Below, piece by piece: positions 59,101-63,893 of a DNA stretch of 64,000 nt (positions are counted from its first letter, which is position 1; each line of letters begins with the position of its first letter). Location of the stretch: the NCBI GenBank assembly GCA_011525385.1, contig WTGF01000045.1, positions 1 through 64,000 on the forward strand, read 5' to 3'. This stretch comes from Chloroflexota bacterium (GTDB lineage: Bacteria; Chloroflexota; Anaerolineae; Aggregatilineales; Phototrophicaceae). Position numbers and translations under genes: made by a program. The notes beneath the pieces were generated by a model, which did not search any database, was not told the DNA's origin, and worked only from the letters and a program-made list of their open reading frames with translations.

Positions 59101-59981
59101 AATTCTCAAGAGCTGCCGGCTTAGGGATCGGCTTAGAGAATGCGAAAGCGAAGATCCAACGCTACGCCGAAGCAGAAGGGAAACGCCGTGATGCGATCGG
59201 GCGTGAGATGGATGCCATCCGTCTGAACAAAGAGGTAATCGCGGGTATCCCAGTAGACCAGTTATCTGATGTTTTGACAGCCGCAGAGGAACTGATCCTC
59301 AACAACGAGGTGGACACCGTGTTCTCATCAGAGAAAGGCGGCGAACTCTCCGCTGCGGAACGACTCGCTGGTACAATGCTCCGCTCGATGTTCTATGTCT
59401 CCGATGAGACGTTCAAACAGTACGATGCGTCATCATTACCGGCGTTTATGGTCTCACGCAACCCGCTTATCCGGGTGTTCATGAAATACAAGTCTTGGAT
59501 GTTACAACAGAATAGATTGGTCTATAACCAACTCAAGCGCGCCTATCGCGAAGCGAAACAAGGCAACCCTGAACCGCTCGGCAACTTCATTGCGTCGTCG
59601 GCGATGATGGGACTCGGCACCGGGGGCTTATTGTGGCTCTATTCGGGCTTACAGGGTGATGACGACGATAAGACGGTCACAGAACGGCTCATGAAAGGGC
59701 TTGCCGCGGCACAGACATTCGGGATCGGGTCGGTGATGTTTGAACTGGCGATGTATGCCGAAGGGAACTGGTATCAGATGTCGAACCTCTTGGCGAAACA
59801 GGCTGCGGGTCCGACGTTCTCGGTCGCAGCACAGATGATCGGTCCGGTGTTCACAGGCGACTTCGGACAGGCGGGTGAGGAAGCACTCCGCAGATTACCG
59901 ATCGTTAGCTTCTCACGGCGTGTCGGTGGCTGGCGACTGCTTGAAGAAGCGACGGGCATAGGGGAGGACAATGAAGAATAA
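47154..59981 (+). CDS. Giant polyvalent protein (4275 aa)
   Basis: One uninterrupted frame of 12.8 kb. Domains read by eye: N-terminal helical, partly hydrophobic region (1-230); Ala/Glu/Gln coiled coil (330-470); ParB/DdrB-like domain (about 565-790, key block VVSGNGRTLALQF); SF2 helicase of the strawberry-notch/DarB type (about 1500-2290, Walker A GDKPGVGKTRQ near 1544, DEMH near 1772, SATPF near 1805, QGLGRGKRS near 2176); JAB/MPN zinc domain (HNHPSG near 2708 then D); another alpha/beta domain (2785-2905); an ART/DarT-like segment (about 3017-3160); coiled coil; and a large C-terminal region with membrane-like helices (LIASSAMMGLGTGG type, end 3860-4275). Such polyvalent proteins are ejected with DNA and resist host defence (family knowledge). 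Acidic low-complexity linkers separate domains. Confidence 0.8.
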   Translation: MATLREYLTPAEQERFRKLHAQGYFDPITLNRFTQRMRQEFEYIDMLQRQLDRATSDIGRVRGSTAQDVETRSRLQYTIDYTKDRIPRLRAGAFDSALSGDLSGRTRRAIQDFERATHVREDGQLTSAGDAFAAIPWIGDSAEKNLMARDLENQIREQGIVDYTINLAGSMITSPIRGAHQLTTGGLGENPLEAIAEIGSVLPIGRAFGRFARPGSLTSKAVRSPLWTVPSYTAQVSDIVGAGEGAYSELLAEGAIEAIGSGRDLVRHIRQRRAFPGVDPQQEIESRQATESTTEHDRTTGSRTAPGTQGLSPETARAVERARADSAVESAEAQAALDAAKEERRTSMDQELRRAAWERMLIEAEEREAAEAEQAAREQRFIDQDDAYTAQQQAEAEAAAEQQTAEADRIEHTKNWLPFYSDMAGGSQSEGIRLLNQEYEAGVRDPIAHRYDQIASGLREQMGAAPSELHREADKRLRQQIGEKWYNIHRGIDQRPTPQERAARAEEAAEKIVEGTDEGTDGDTDTGTTATGTQQTDRETQQGSGEAQPDETDVDNVPATDIPDPRDSVPPSRIGTENRGYESDGTTGHNVRPVLRELDDLVPSHQLDGEAREDYPQDLQPRGGRGGAISMEQVRNTARNPNFAFLLEFFKQFRDGAPVTSKKHPRRVVSGNGRTLALQFMQQNYPENWEAYQAALREELARVGIDPAEADAMEAPVLTYELMDDIDEVALAKDANTQATLDHTAAEQAGQDAQYFDNDLMALWEPGEGSFEEVLKSEGNQAFRTALFRRIPTQLVSAFMTADNRNFSDDGIKRIQNAMIRYVFGEDIGDQLANVLIEQGLEDVKNVETMLRHAIASLAYAKANGQDISTQLASAIFRFIEFNKTAEREARERKQPKDVMLYASIEAFYKSGTLIDAPTLLEKQLLYLVYAKRNAPRQLADDFQVWAQNVVARGQADAASLFDTAISEAIFAGMIRDYIRETILETQQTQDGQTVLVPPESMPPELVSLRREMDKMSGTADKDRFANDWIDAFLRMMNEGEEQSETQVEADVGGTDAGATGTPRGTGEDTDEGVPDPGRDTGAAATPESEGGVAPTQPQGTDGDDTGAAEGAADDVPVDDRGSDLSVSRDSLSALFGGRVWITDAIVDRINDVLQQKGDQTDRTDIRTVKWENDNGERVGFSDAQINLLMYSLATGQTPNQMPDGFSSRLSGSALETIADFRRIADETDTVDADQDVSTEEGGVDAANVPPTETPVDANQVVGVSRRIETSETTVSPVIANALQMLGVSAEEWERQKAEGTAEEFLNTLPQDEDYQIDAVIDLAGDIAGEMDYDDIADEDLDLDDEDFFSDVDDGILRDITDQQRSDFETVRKKLFLSKTIARLEAKGTDRTPIETARLRALQAPQRTDQQQSIYEEMLTAFIDQRVAYLQSKPQRNTTENRILEALVAVQADGLPEEASDLSLYSDLETPDQEHSRPLAETRTLAGVQAPDTADTELDLPEDVTADKNKLSPAQQSSVKAIIAAFLRKIHTDTDTTVQGGFLLGDKPGVGKTRQALAAMWHYIRQGINKHFVLAPNQQILDNYSKDMQAMGGPASDISHYDSGNKKLKTPIGTATYSMITRKPDLVNFATAGGSQNAIADIVEHLTGTRPTLQQTHPAAYQALREAYARIFPNLQDGASVADVVAELQRQAGTVNRENAAHVQNFRQRVTPMLADLLLAEDGQQELIAAGAEGSELYTRVEQLLNFAETHFAAQTDPNFRSTTEAFEGVIVLDEMHKTAGTNSQIGQTIAKLHELLPNAKFLYMSATPFKEIDNFWVAERLGLWGANQPFPSFDRFRRTFRRASRAVKEVIPLHLKQIGRYISRALSSKETRYTPVEVPLTDTEKRQYDTAVQLVQGIRQRFDAAIDAALRTAWGSIIESEGMDGQYRAKYMRMYYGAMQVFYLAVLDAMKAQGLEADIKEKLQNGDKVIVQLENTWEKSIARAKERKKGGTIGPFDLLVDFVENENTFPIHEHTTEVRTRSDGSHYTVVIPRMRYDAEGNQVRSVDPNLKRLQTQLIAALRQEMQRSVFTAGLPFAADIIHEIAISAGVASGEISGRTETFSRNNPQRMPQDPASRIGRAKAFSETTDLNLIVLGPAGLTGINLPVSEAIKDKVGGLFHYLVQSSWNVNTFEQGLGRGKRSNSAIDPQYQVVYQDLPGADRVLGATLAKFAEMGALAGQADNALMQNIDKVEGETNLDDDPEADVPDVFDETQDTGERSHVFGVHGQEALAQLWRDMHEAGDMEIADTLGLVRPELAGNTGLIDPDTIPSVQQFFQRLLHQSTTEQPRIYEQFESRLKRIIAYRRELGELDVGANDLNSKDGQVTDRLTIYTDPDTGQTAEMVKLSVKRKLPRRSWEFAQKVIRGEEGYEHHGRNFIGIYQDADGHVWAVFEAPFRQGSGTEYIRWGPRGTPIQGIHQGENRITAEELANDFTHISVPSQPQITDVDAAKQLWEAEDADADTYVDSELFMATGLILPKWSNLSTQRMHALMAVIPMLDGSNLHGRVIPSGRVSEVLEQIGGVDPNHFDADRTETTTPDTDTETSPNGDGNTFAEIDIPQFVRDIIGQQTDTRIAERLETIVEAIHKGMPMLLRGHRVRDAAEAALLGQLIRDPQVEHTWIVYRKDGRIVKIEPMSLNRKTETKAGDFTHIKRTAAKEKADSVLRIHNHPSGVAKWSDTDKRVAMQWHTELGTLMAEDIIVDSGTYAYRTFENGEYTWHQDVVLDATAAGFDTSPAAVPDATGEVKPTDPLYQNPLIRGAREAATYMLGLKHRTDVAELIFVDPKTGRVTDTVTDTLLRTSRVDAEIVQRLKDLIAQRPGQHVHVVMWGGNPAYTTAKVLMKANIDGMDSVWVDSTRGQGIDSISTSDQGDASDTTTDTDTEPDTITIKIGDEDHTLIRSPDDDTDTDTDTLSDVITDLITDLKKWWDRLTKKEKADIRKKRKFTKPVIIAGVHKHELYPDKERRLQNRYDRGIDAEHMVRGDEKENLRSILGSGTLKKAGTYPGVEGSGPRVFFSYGPYYRRNESRHDYGVILDLEKMLREIPGMYGTIHTRNNWGTRRAITSVKEMRKLVNSNQIGHPDTVIEISFPQDIDISKYFVGIVEDGKVYAKKEYLVESQLTREQIPAEFPTTKSESELKQDIRAYKAKIKELIAEIKPRFDRAIQEEKDRIQRLDKSIDRRDIEINKLYSNLHFNRTKTPHSDRSRIKTLKSMLSREIDQRRDAQKRLEELRKWEGTIFFAKPHAAYILKEIQQELKQASRQLKEKQNPRRKRQGVLMSDVTTDGDNILSDYTAQVQRTNPDSVVYRVHAPEDLAMTGRGRAKSAEIGEKALNTFLDSNAGIMGVLKAWSPTARRWARLTKNEFVSGFGRLTDLEAPQGSDAPSPADVLKEILRERQMISKLNAGRALSALEPPLLAFNKLARKRTRLRTTAAAPGTRKATRTAMSHKVWNFIEYNTPIENDPELLEAAENLKEAWRELLIYDTEKIVELMGELETINEKLYVTDSAGKRVEWYGESFDGFEWDPETKGYTKDGKAYTIEEAHRAANKLYMPHYFRGKSPLQQYAALSKMQDDLNKLLASDDPAAQKELLQRFEIEIDPGGFQYTHLPTGKTASTAYEMVRIVADHLSNEDAALQGIMNYYQDEGRVGYYGHLERTRETDDRFYARDVALLAENRIRLWDRLAEVATIGQQHPLIGDSPRMKTLIEQVMTFDKTPREAALRKFIDPLKPGDEGMFERLPQFASGVDTALDIMQHWLERDADGQKTGNYQEIDIGRMNLDDATLTELERIGLIEKDGDSWKVVGEDIAQRHATLARHIHEFYNTLAQRKNAVHSLVLGLGNWHTRDPLEMESSEFWKKINDAITVLTLNHGVAIQNMLEIPLISMMTGANPLFKGLKNMANKEYRDAMQQLARGLSHARKFMADTSLADKYLGSPLTFFSKSDEFSRAAGLGIGLENAKAKIQRYAEAEGKRRDAIGREMDAIRLNKEVIAGIPVDQLSDVLTAAEELILNNEVDTVFSSEKGGELSAAERLAGTMLRSMFYVSDETFKQYDASSLPAFMVSRNPLIRVFMKYKSWMLQQNRLVYNQLKRAYREAKQGNPEPLGNFIASSAMMGLGTGGLLWLYSGLQGDDDDKTVTERLMKGLAAAQTFGIGSVMFELAMYAEGNWYQMSNLLAKQAAGPTFSVAAQMIGPVFTGDFGQAGEEALRRLPIVSFSRRVGGWRLLEEATGIGEDNEE
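48703..48948 (+). CDS. Overprinted small ORF A inside the giant gene (81 aa)
   Basis: In the +1 frame, GGAGG (48692-48696) stands 6 bases before the ATG at 48703. The product begins MKEQTEIPIPEPLLQALNKR and continues IERHNREVARRNPTKPM, then FLTHVTVYHHPGSELK, which is protein-like and helical, while the giant-gene frame here is a Glu/Thr/Asp/Gly linker of low complexity. A real overlapping gene or the relic of a former separate gene is plausible. No expression evidence. Confidence 0.4.
   Translation: MKEQTEIPIPEPLLQALNKRIERHNREVARRNPTKPMSIMYPQRIFLTHVTVYHHPGSELKTEATNPTAPPDTTSDPSSES
50284..50529 (+). CDS. Overprinted small ORF B inside the giant gene (81 aa)
   Basis: +1 frame again: GGAGG (50273-50277), 6 bases, then GTG at 50284. 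Product VKHKSKQMSEAQMQELREHH, continuing KEYLIQDVIPELQQHPKVKE and LTEMTLEQLKELRTMYQLTI: a convincingly helical, charged small protein. The giant-gene frame here is a Gly/Thr/Asp/Glu-rich linker. Best of the three overprinted candidates. Confidence 0.5.
   Translation: MKHKSKQMSEAQMQELREHHEEQAKIQTKEYLIQDVIPELQQHPKVKEAWPQHSHKELTEMTLEQLKELRTMYQLTIEDQI
50830..50991 (+). CDS. Overprinted small ORF C inside the giant gene (53 aa)
   Basis: +1 frame: GGAGG (50818-50822), 7 bases, ATG at 50830. Product MKLTRWMLIKMFLQRKVGWT then basic HLRKRRSTRTK and a Ser-rich tail. It lies in another low-complexity linker. Composition is less protein-like than A and B, so coincidence is more likely. Confidence 0.2.
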   Translation: MKLTRWMLIKMFLQRKVGWTQLMFHLRKRRSTRTKSSVSAVGSKHPKQPSHLS

Positions 59982-60165
59982 AAAACGACTCCTTTATTAT
60001 TTCTGGTCAATTCTTGTCACCTTTGCATTTGTATTCATTGTTACCGCGAAGGTATTGGGTATCTTTCCATGGAAACTCTACGACCTTATTGGTATCCCTT
60101 CTGCATTGTTTTTAGTCGTTATTTTACTTGCAAAATTCATCAACGACGATTATGAGGAGGAATAA
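59971..60165 (+). CDS. Small membrane protein (64 aa)
   Basis: GGGGAGGACA precedes the ATG, overlapping the end of the giant gene. Two hydrophobic segments (FWSILVTFAFVFIVTA near 10-25 and GIPSALFLVVILLAKF near 41-56) with a basic start (MKNKKRLLYY) and an acidic tail (NDDYEEE). Unknown; perhaps a membrane partner of the ejection system or an exclusion protein. Confidence 0.55.
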   Translation: MKNKKRLLYYFWSILVTFAFVFIVTAKVLGIFPWKLYDLIGIPSALFLVVILLAKFINDDYEEE

Positions 60166-60166
60166 C

Positions 60167-60358
60167 GTGACTGTCAAGGAATTGAAAGAAATTCTCGAAG
60201 ATTGCGATGACGACATGCTAATTGTTGTCGATCGTGAGGAATACGGATACTTGGAAGTCGAGCGGACAGAGCGCGTAACGCACATAAGGGGATATAAAGG
60301 GTTTCTTCAAGGAAACGACGAGGTCCCGGCACTGCGTATCGTCGGGAAACCTTTTTAG
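60167..60358 (+). CDS. Hypothetical protein (63 aa)
   Basis: GTG start at 60167 with GAGGAGGAATAAC upstream; an ATG at 60128 in this frame lacks a site and overlaps the membrane gene. The protein (VTVKELKEILEDCDDDMLIV, then LEVERTERVTHIRGYKG) is like the many small phage proteins with a helix followed by a beta-hairpin and a V-V/I-V-D strand. Function unknown. Confidence 0.55.
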   Translation: MTVKELKEILEDCDDDMLIVVDREEYGYLEVERTERVTHIRGYKGFLQGNDEVPALRIVGKPF

Positions 60359-60367
60359 GAGGAACAG

Positions 60368-60946
60368 ATGTCAGACACTGTAGACGAACTTATCGAAAAA
60401 ATAAACAACGAATTCGGTGAAGATTTCAAAGTGGATGAGCATGCACACGCACCTACGGCACACAGGCTGGTGGAGATGAATACAATCCCTGTAGGGTTAT
60501 ACCTCAATGAGCTGGTAGAGAACGGTAACTGTCTTTGTGGGCTACCCCTTTTTTTTCCAAAACAGCCGTCCGTAGATATTTATAGCCTCGATTTTGGATA
60601 TTTCGAAGATCTTGGATGCCATGATGATAATATAGCATATATAGAATTTGATGTTTATTGTCGTCGGGATCATCACCAAAACTTTGAATCCATATCTTTC
60701 AACGTCGCATGGGAAGGCCCGGAAGAGCTGCAATCAAGACTACTCTATAGCCAAGAGATAGACGTAGAAGCGTATGACGGCGCTAGGGCAGAAATCAATA
60801 AAAAGTGTGGACGGATCCGCAGCGAAGGCTGGCAGAAGTTGATAGCACTTTATGATCCGAATTCCTTTATCTGCCAATTTTTTCAATTTTACAAAAAGTT
60901 CACAGATACGACAGGAGAATATGTAAAACTCAGGGAGGGGCTGTAA
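60368..60946 (+). CDS. Hypothetical acidic protein (192 aa)
   Basis: Unrecognised. Start with GGAGGAACAG. It contains Cys and His residues (NGNCLCGLPLFF; DLGCHDDNIAYIEFDVYCRR) but no clear zinc spacing. Mixed helical and beta. It is in the terminal block of small accessory genes, followed directly by another ATG. Confidence 0.5.
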   Translation: MSDTVDELIEKINNEFGEDFKVDEHAHAPTAHRLVEMNTIPVGLYLNELVENGNCLCGLPLFFPKQPSVDIYSLDFGYFEDLGCHDDNIAYIEFDVYCRRDHHQNFESISFNVAWEGPEELQSRLLYSQEIDVEAYDGARAEINKKCGRIRSEGWQKLIALYDPNSFICQFFQFYKKFTDTTGEYVKLREGL

Positions 60947-61192
60947 ATGGAATCTAATTGGTTTGAATACAAAGGCAATATTATCAACCTTGACAACATC
61001 GAGGGCTTTCGTGTCCACAAGGCACGCAAAGAGGATATAGCCTACACCGATATATCAACGGCAAAAGGTAAAAAACTCTGGATTCTCCATGCCGGGTATA
61101 CCGCGCTGGATTCCTTTAGCACCAAAGACGAGGCGTTGCGTGTCGCTCGTGATATTATCGCCGGTAAGCATAAGGTGAAATTGCCGAAATGA
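60947..61192 (+). CDS. Hypothetical beta-rich protein (81 aa)
   Basis: Unrecognised. Begins MESNWFEYKGNIINLDNIEG; compact alpha/beta with a final basic tail (AGKHKVKLPK). Tightly packed: it begins right after the preceding stop and overlaps the next gene by 4 bases. Confidence 0.5.
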   Translation: MESNWFEYKGNIINLDNIEGFRVHKARKEDIAYTDISTAKGKKLWILHAGYTALDSFSTKDEALRVARDIIAGKHKVKLPK

Positions 61193-61389
61193 CCAGCTCA
61201 GAATATCGACAATTCATAGCTAACCGTGCTGCGATCTACAGGCGCATTATGACCGAGCGAAAACTAAAAGAGAAACCCGCGATCGACGCTCTTTGCGCCG
61301 GTCTGGACGTACTCAACGAACAATTCGCAGAGACGCTCGCCCGAAGTGTAGACCACAATAGACGGTCTTTTTATATACTCGCGCTTTGA
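61189..61389 (+). CDS. Hypothetical helical protein (66 aa)
   Basis: Unrecognised. ATGA overlap. Helical residues (FIANRAAIYRRIMTERKLKE) with a C-terminal FYILAL. Too short for a functional guess. Confidence 0.45.
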   Translation: MTSSEYRQFIANRAAIYRRIMTERKLKEKPAIDALCAGLDVLNEQFAETLARSVDHNRRSFYILAL

Positions 61390-61397
61390 AGGTAACA

Positions 61398-61967
61398 ATG
61401 CTTCAGTTTCTTAGCCCAGACAGCCGCTTTCGGATGTTGATCGACGAAGTATCACGCCAGATTCAGCACACCGATTTTTCGGATGCCAAGATCGCCGAGG
61501 CGTGTTTCACATCAAGGGAATTTGTCCGTCGGCAACGCAAATTTCTAAAACTCTGCCCAGATGGGGTATGCTTTAAAGAGGTTGAGATGCCAAAGAAAAT
61601 ACCGATCTCCCGGGAAGACTTACATCGTGAGTACGTCGAGAACGAAAAAACACTTGCAGAGTGTGCCGAATTCTTCGGTTGTTCAGTGGGTGTAATCATG
61701 AACAGAATGGAAGAATACGAGATACCAACACGATCACGTGGAGGTTTCCGGAAAAAATCGGAGACAACGTTAGAAGAAATAACAACACCGGATACTGAAA
61801 CCGAATTACTGGAAACTAAACTCAAAGAACCTTTTGAGGTTATCGAGGAGCGGAAGCGGATGTTGGAAAGGCTTGTCCTGCTCTCAATCTTTACAGAGAT
61901 GAGCATCCAAGAACTCTTGGAAGAGGCTCTGGAGATACTCTTTGAAAAATACGCTAAGGATGTGTAA
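61398..61967 (+). CDS. HTH-containing protein (189 aa)
   Basis: The ATG at 61398 follows GAAGG. Two helix-turn-helix-like stretches: SDAKIAEACFTSREFVRRQR near 30 and KTLAECAEFFGCSVGVIMNR near 85, typical of DNA-binding regulators. The C-terminus is an acidic helical domain (ERLVLLSIFTEMSIQELLEE) that could dimerise. Possible late regulator or DNA-recognition protein. Confidence 0.55.
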   Translation: MLQFLSPDSRFRMLIDEVSRQIQHTDFSDAKIAEACFTSREFVRRQRKFLKLCPDGVCFKEVEMPKKIPISREDLHREYVENEKTLAECAEFFGCSVGVIMNRMEEYEIPTRSRGGFRKKSETTLEEITTPDTETELLETKLKEPFEVIEERKRMLERLVLLSIFTEMSIQELLEEALEILFEKYAKDV

Positions 61968-61968
61968 T

Positions 61969-62166
61969 ATGAAAACAGGCACTAAAATTCGTTTCAAGGT
62001 GGCAAACTATAATGCCGGTAAACGCATAGAAGAGACAGGTGAAGTGGCAGACGGAACGGTTATCAGACGCGAGGGGAACGGTTTCGTTATTCGTGTAGAA
62101 GGGCATGAACTGCCGTTTTATGCCACGCATGATGATATTATCGAGGAAGGTGATGGCGAAGAATAG
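61969..62166 (+). CDS. Hypothetical small beta protein (65 aa)
   Basis: The ATG at 61969 is chosen over an upstream ATG inside the preceding gene. Beta-rich (KIRFKVANYNAGKRIEETGE; GNGFVIRVEGHELPFYAT), like an SH3-type or OB-type small domain. Unknown role. It overlaps the next gene by 14 bases. Confidence 0.5.
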   Translation: MKTGTKIRFKVANYNAGKRIEETGEVADGTVIRREGNGFVIRVEGHELPFYATHDDIIEEGDGEE

Positions 62167-62716
62167 AACGCATCTCGTTTTTCCGATCCTGCCGTCGGAA
62201 CTCAAGGCACTCGAATTAAGCAAACTCCCGGAACACATTGATATTGGGGGCTTGATCTTCACGCGCTATGAGATCGAACAGGCACTTCGCCGGTGGCAAC
62301 ACCGTAAACACCAGAACCCTTTACAACATCCGTCGCGCTCGCAGTATATCCGGACCCTTTTAAAATCACAAGCACAGACCGATGTCGCTGTCAAAAAGAT
62401 GCGGACGGCTTACGCGAAAATCCAAGACGATATAGAGGTGGCAAAAACCGACATTCTCTGTAAGATCACCGAGAAAGCCGACCTTGAACGCGACCTACAG
62501 CACGAGATCGCTTTAAGGCAGAACGCCGAACGCGAACAGAAAATAAGCGAGGATATCATCCAGGCACAGAAACGGAAACTTGACACCGCGGAGCAACAGG
62601 CTGAGCTCCTACGGAAAACCATTGAACGTTATGAAATCCGATACCAGACCATCAAGAACGAATACCCGCTGAACTGGCTACAACGGTTCATCGGCTGGGT
62701 TTTTAGGATATGCTAA
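62153..62716 (+). CDS. Coiled-coil protein with hydrophobic C-terminus (187 aa)
   Basis: The ATG at 62153 with AGGAAGG. The middle is a long coiled coil (TDVAVKKMRTAYAKIQDDIE; EREQKISEDIIQAQKRKLDT) and the end is an amphipathic/hydrophobic helix (NWLQRFIGWVFRIC). Fits a membrane-attached or structural accessory protein. Unknown function. Confidence 0.5.
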   Translation: MAKNRTHLVFPILPSELKALELSKLPEHIDIGGLIFTRYEIEQALRRWQHRKHQNPLQHPSRSQYIRTLLKSQAQTDVAVKKMRTAYAKIQDDIEVAKTDILCKITEKADLERDLQHEIALRQNAEREQKISEDIIQAQKRKLDTAEQQAELLRKTIERYEIRYQTIKNEYPLNWLQRFIGWVFRIC

Positions 62717-63045
62717 TGAAACCTATAGAATTACTCGACGCGCGTATGCCACACGACCAAAACCGTTTCTGTCTGTTGGTGAAGATCGACTTTATCTATC
62801 ACAGAAAGAAAGATCCACCTTATACGCAGTGGGCGGATTACCGGAAAGTCGGGGACGCGTATATTCTATCAAGTATGGAGAATTGGCTGCCTGAAGAACT
62901 ACACCAGCTGACACCGGAGACGCACAAGATTAAGGTTGTTCCGAACAATGATAAACGGCAGATACGCCCTGTGCGCATAAAAAACGTTAGATCAAGTAGC
63001 TGGTATGACGGTTTTATGCCAGATAGAAGAGAAATCATTTACTGA
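62716..63045 (+). CDS. Hypothetical protein (109 aa)
   Basis: TAATG junction with the preceding gene. Alpha/beta (NRFCLLVKIDFIYHRKKDPP; VGDAYILSSMENWLPEELHQ) with a basic C-terminus (IRPVRIKNVRSSSW). No motif recognised. Confidence 0.5.
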   Translation: MKPIELLDARMPHDQNRFCLLVKIDFIYHRKKDPPYTQWADYRKVGDAYILSSMENWLPEELHQLTPETHKIKVVPNNDKRQIRPVRIKNVRSSSWYDGFMPDRREIIY

Positions 63046-63057
63046 TAGGAGGAAACC

Positions 63058-63237
63058 ATGTACCTTGTCCTACTCGCTAATGAAAGCGGTGAACAGGCAC
63101 ACAGCATCATCGAGGCAACGCACCCGCTTTTGCGATCGACACTTCAATCGCTCGCAAACACGCACCGATGCACCGTCATCGCACGACGGCTGCTCGGTCC
63201 GAGACAGACAGAGGAACTCAAATTTGAACCACAATAA
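63058..63237 (+). CDS. Hypothetical small protein (59 aa)
   Basis: AGGAGGAAACC precedes the ATG at 63058, an excellent site. The product starts MYLVLLANESGEQAHSIIEA and ends PRQTEELKFEPQ, helical. Overlaps the next gene by 14 bases. Unknown function. Confidence 0.55.
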   Translation: MYLVLLANESGEQAHSIIEATHPLLRSTLQSLANTHRCTVIARRLLGPRQTEELKFEPQ

Positions 63238-63598
63238 GATCGTAGAGATACCCGACTCCCATTTCCAACACGACGAGGGCGACAAGGATACACCATCTCT
63301 ATATGACCGAATCATCGCAAAGAAACCGAAGAATAGATACCCGCGTCCGCCGATCTCTACCGTGTCGTTCTCGTGTCCGTCGTGTGGTGCCGAGACAAGC
63401 GTCTGGTGTCGTGACGAACATGGACGCGAGACGGAAGGTGTCTGCGAGGCACGCACAGCGATATACACAACGGTCTGTGACCGGTATGCCGAGAAAGTTG
63501 AAAACGGCAGCTTGCGTCTACATGTTATGACGCATGCCGATGTTGAAAAGGAAATCCAAAAACTTATACAGGAGGCAATCGCCAACTATGAACGATGA
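63224..63598 (+). CDS. Zinc-finger-type protein (124 aa)
   Basis: TTG start at 63224, with AGAGGAA upstream inside the previous gene. A disordered charged start precedes SCPSCGAETSVWCRDEHGRE then GVCEAR, a Cys-x2-Cys ... Cys ... His/Cys zinc site as in phage-encoded small zinc fingers. The end is helical and acidic (DVEKEIQKLIQEAIANYER). Probably nucleic-acid or protein binding. Confidence 0.55.
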   Translation: MNHNKIVEIPDSHFQHDEGDKDTPSLYDRIIAKKPKNRYPRPPISTVSFSCPSCGAETSVWCRDEHGRETEGVCEARTAIYTTVCDRYAEKVENGSLRLHVMTHADVEKEIQKLIQEAIANYER

Positions 63599-63887
63599 AA
63601 GACAAGATGAAAGACAAGATTTAGCACCCGACACGGACGAAGCCGCACCGCAGATGCACTATGAAGATTTGAAATATCCGCTGCTCCAGCGCGGACTGCC
63701 GGTCCCTTCGGCGATGGAAGACTACATTCGTGGATTAATCGTCCGCGATATGCTCAGCGACGAGGAGATCGAGCAGATCCGCAAAGAGATGGTACAAGCG
63801 TTCCAGAATGAAGGGCAGCCAGTGCCTAACAATTTTCACGAAAACTTTGATACATGGTTTCCGCACAATAAACCGAACAAACAGTAA
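63588..63887 (+). CDS. Hypothetical acidic protein (99 aa)
   Basis: ATG at 63588, overlapping the preceding gene by 11 bases. Acidic and helical (MNDERQDERQDLAPDTDEAA; DMLSDEEIEQIRKEMVQAFQ), ending FPHNKPNKQ. Small Glu/Asp-rich phage proteins of this form are often DNA mimics or regulators, but nothing specific is seen. Confidence 0.5.
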   Translation: MNDERQDERQDLAPDTDEAAPQMHYEDLKYPLLQRGLPVPSAMEDYIRGLIVRDMLSDEEIEQIRKEMVQAFQNEGQPVPNNFHENFDTWFPHNKPNKQ

Positions 63888-63893
63888 AATCGT

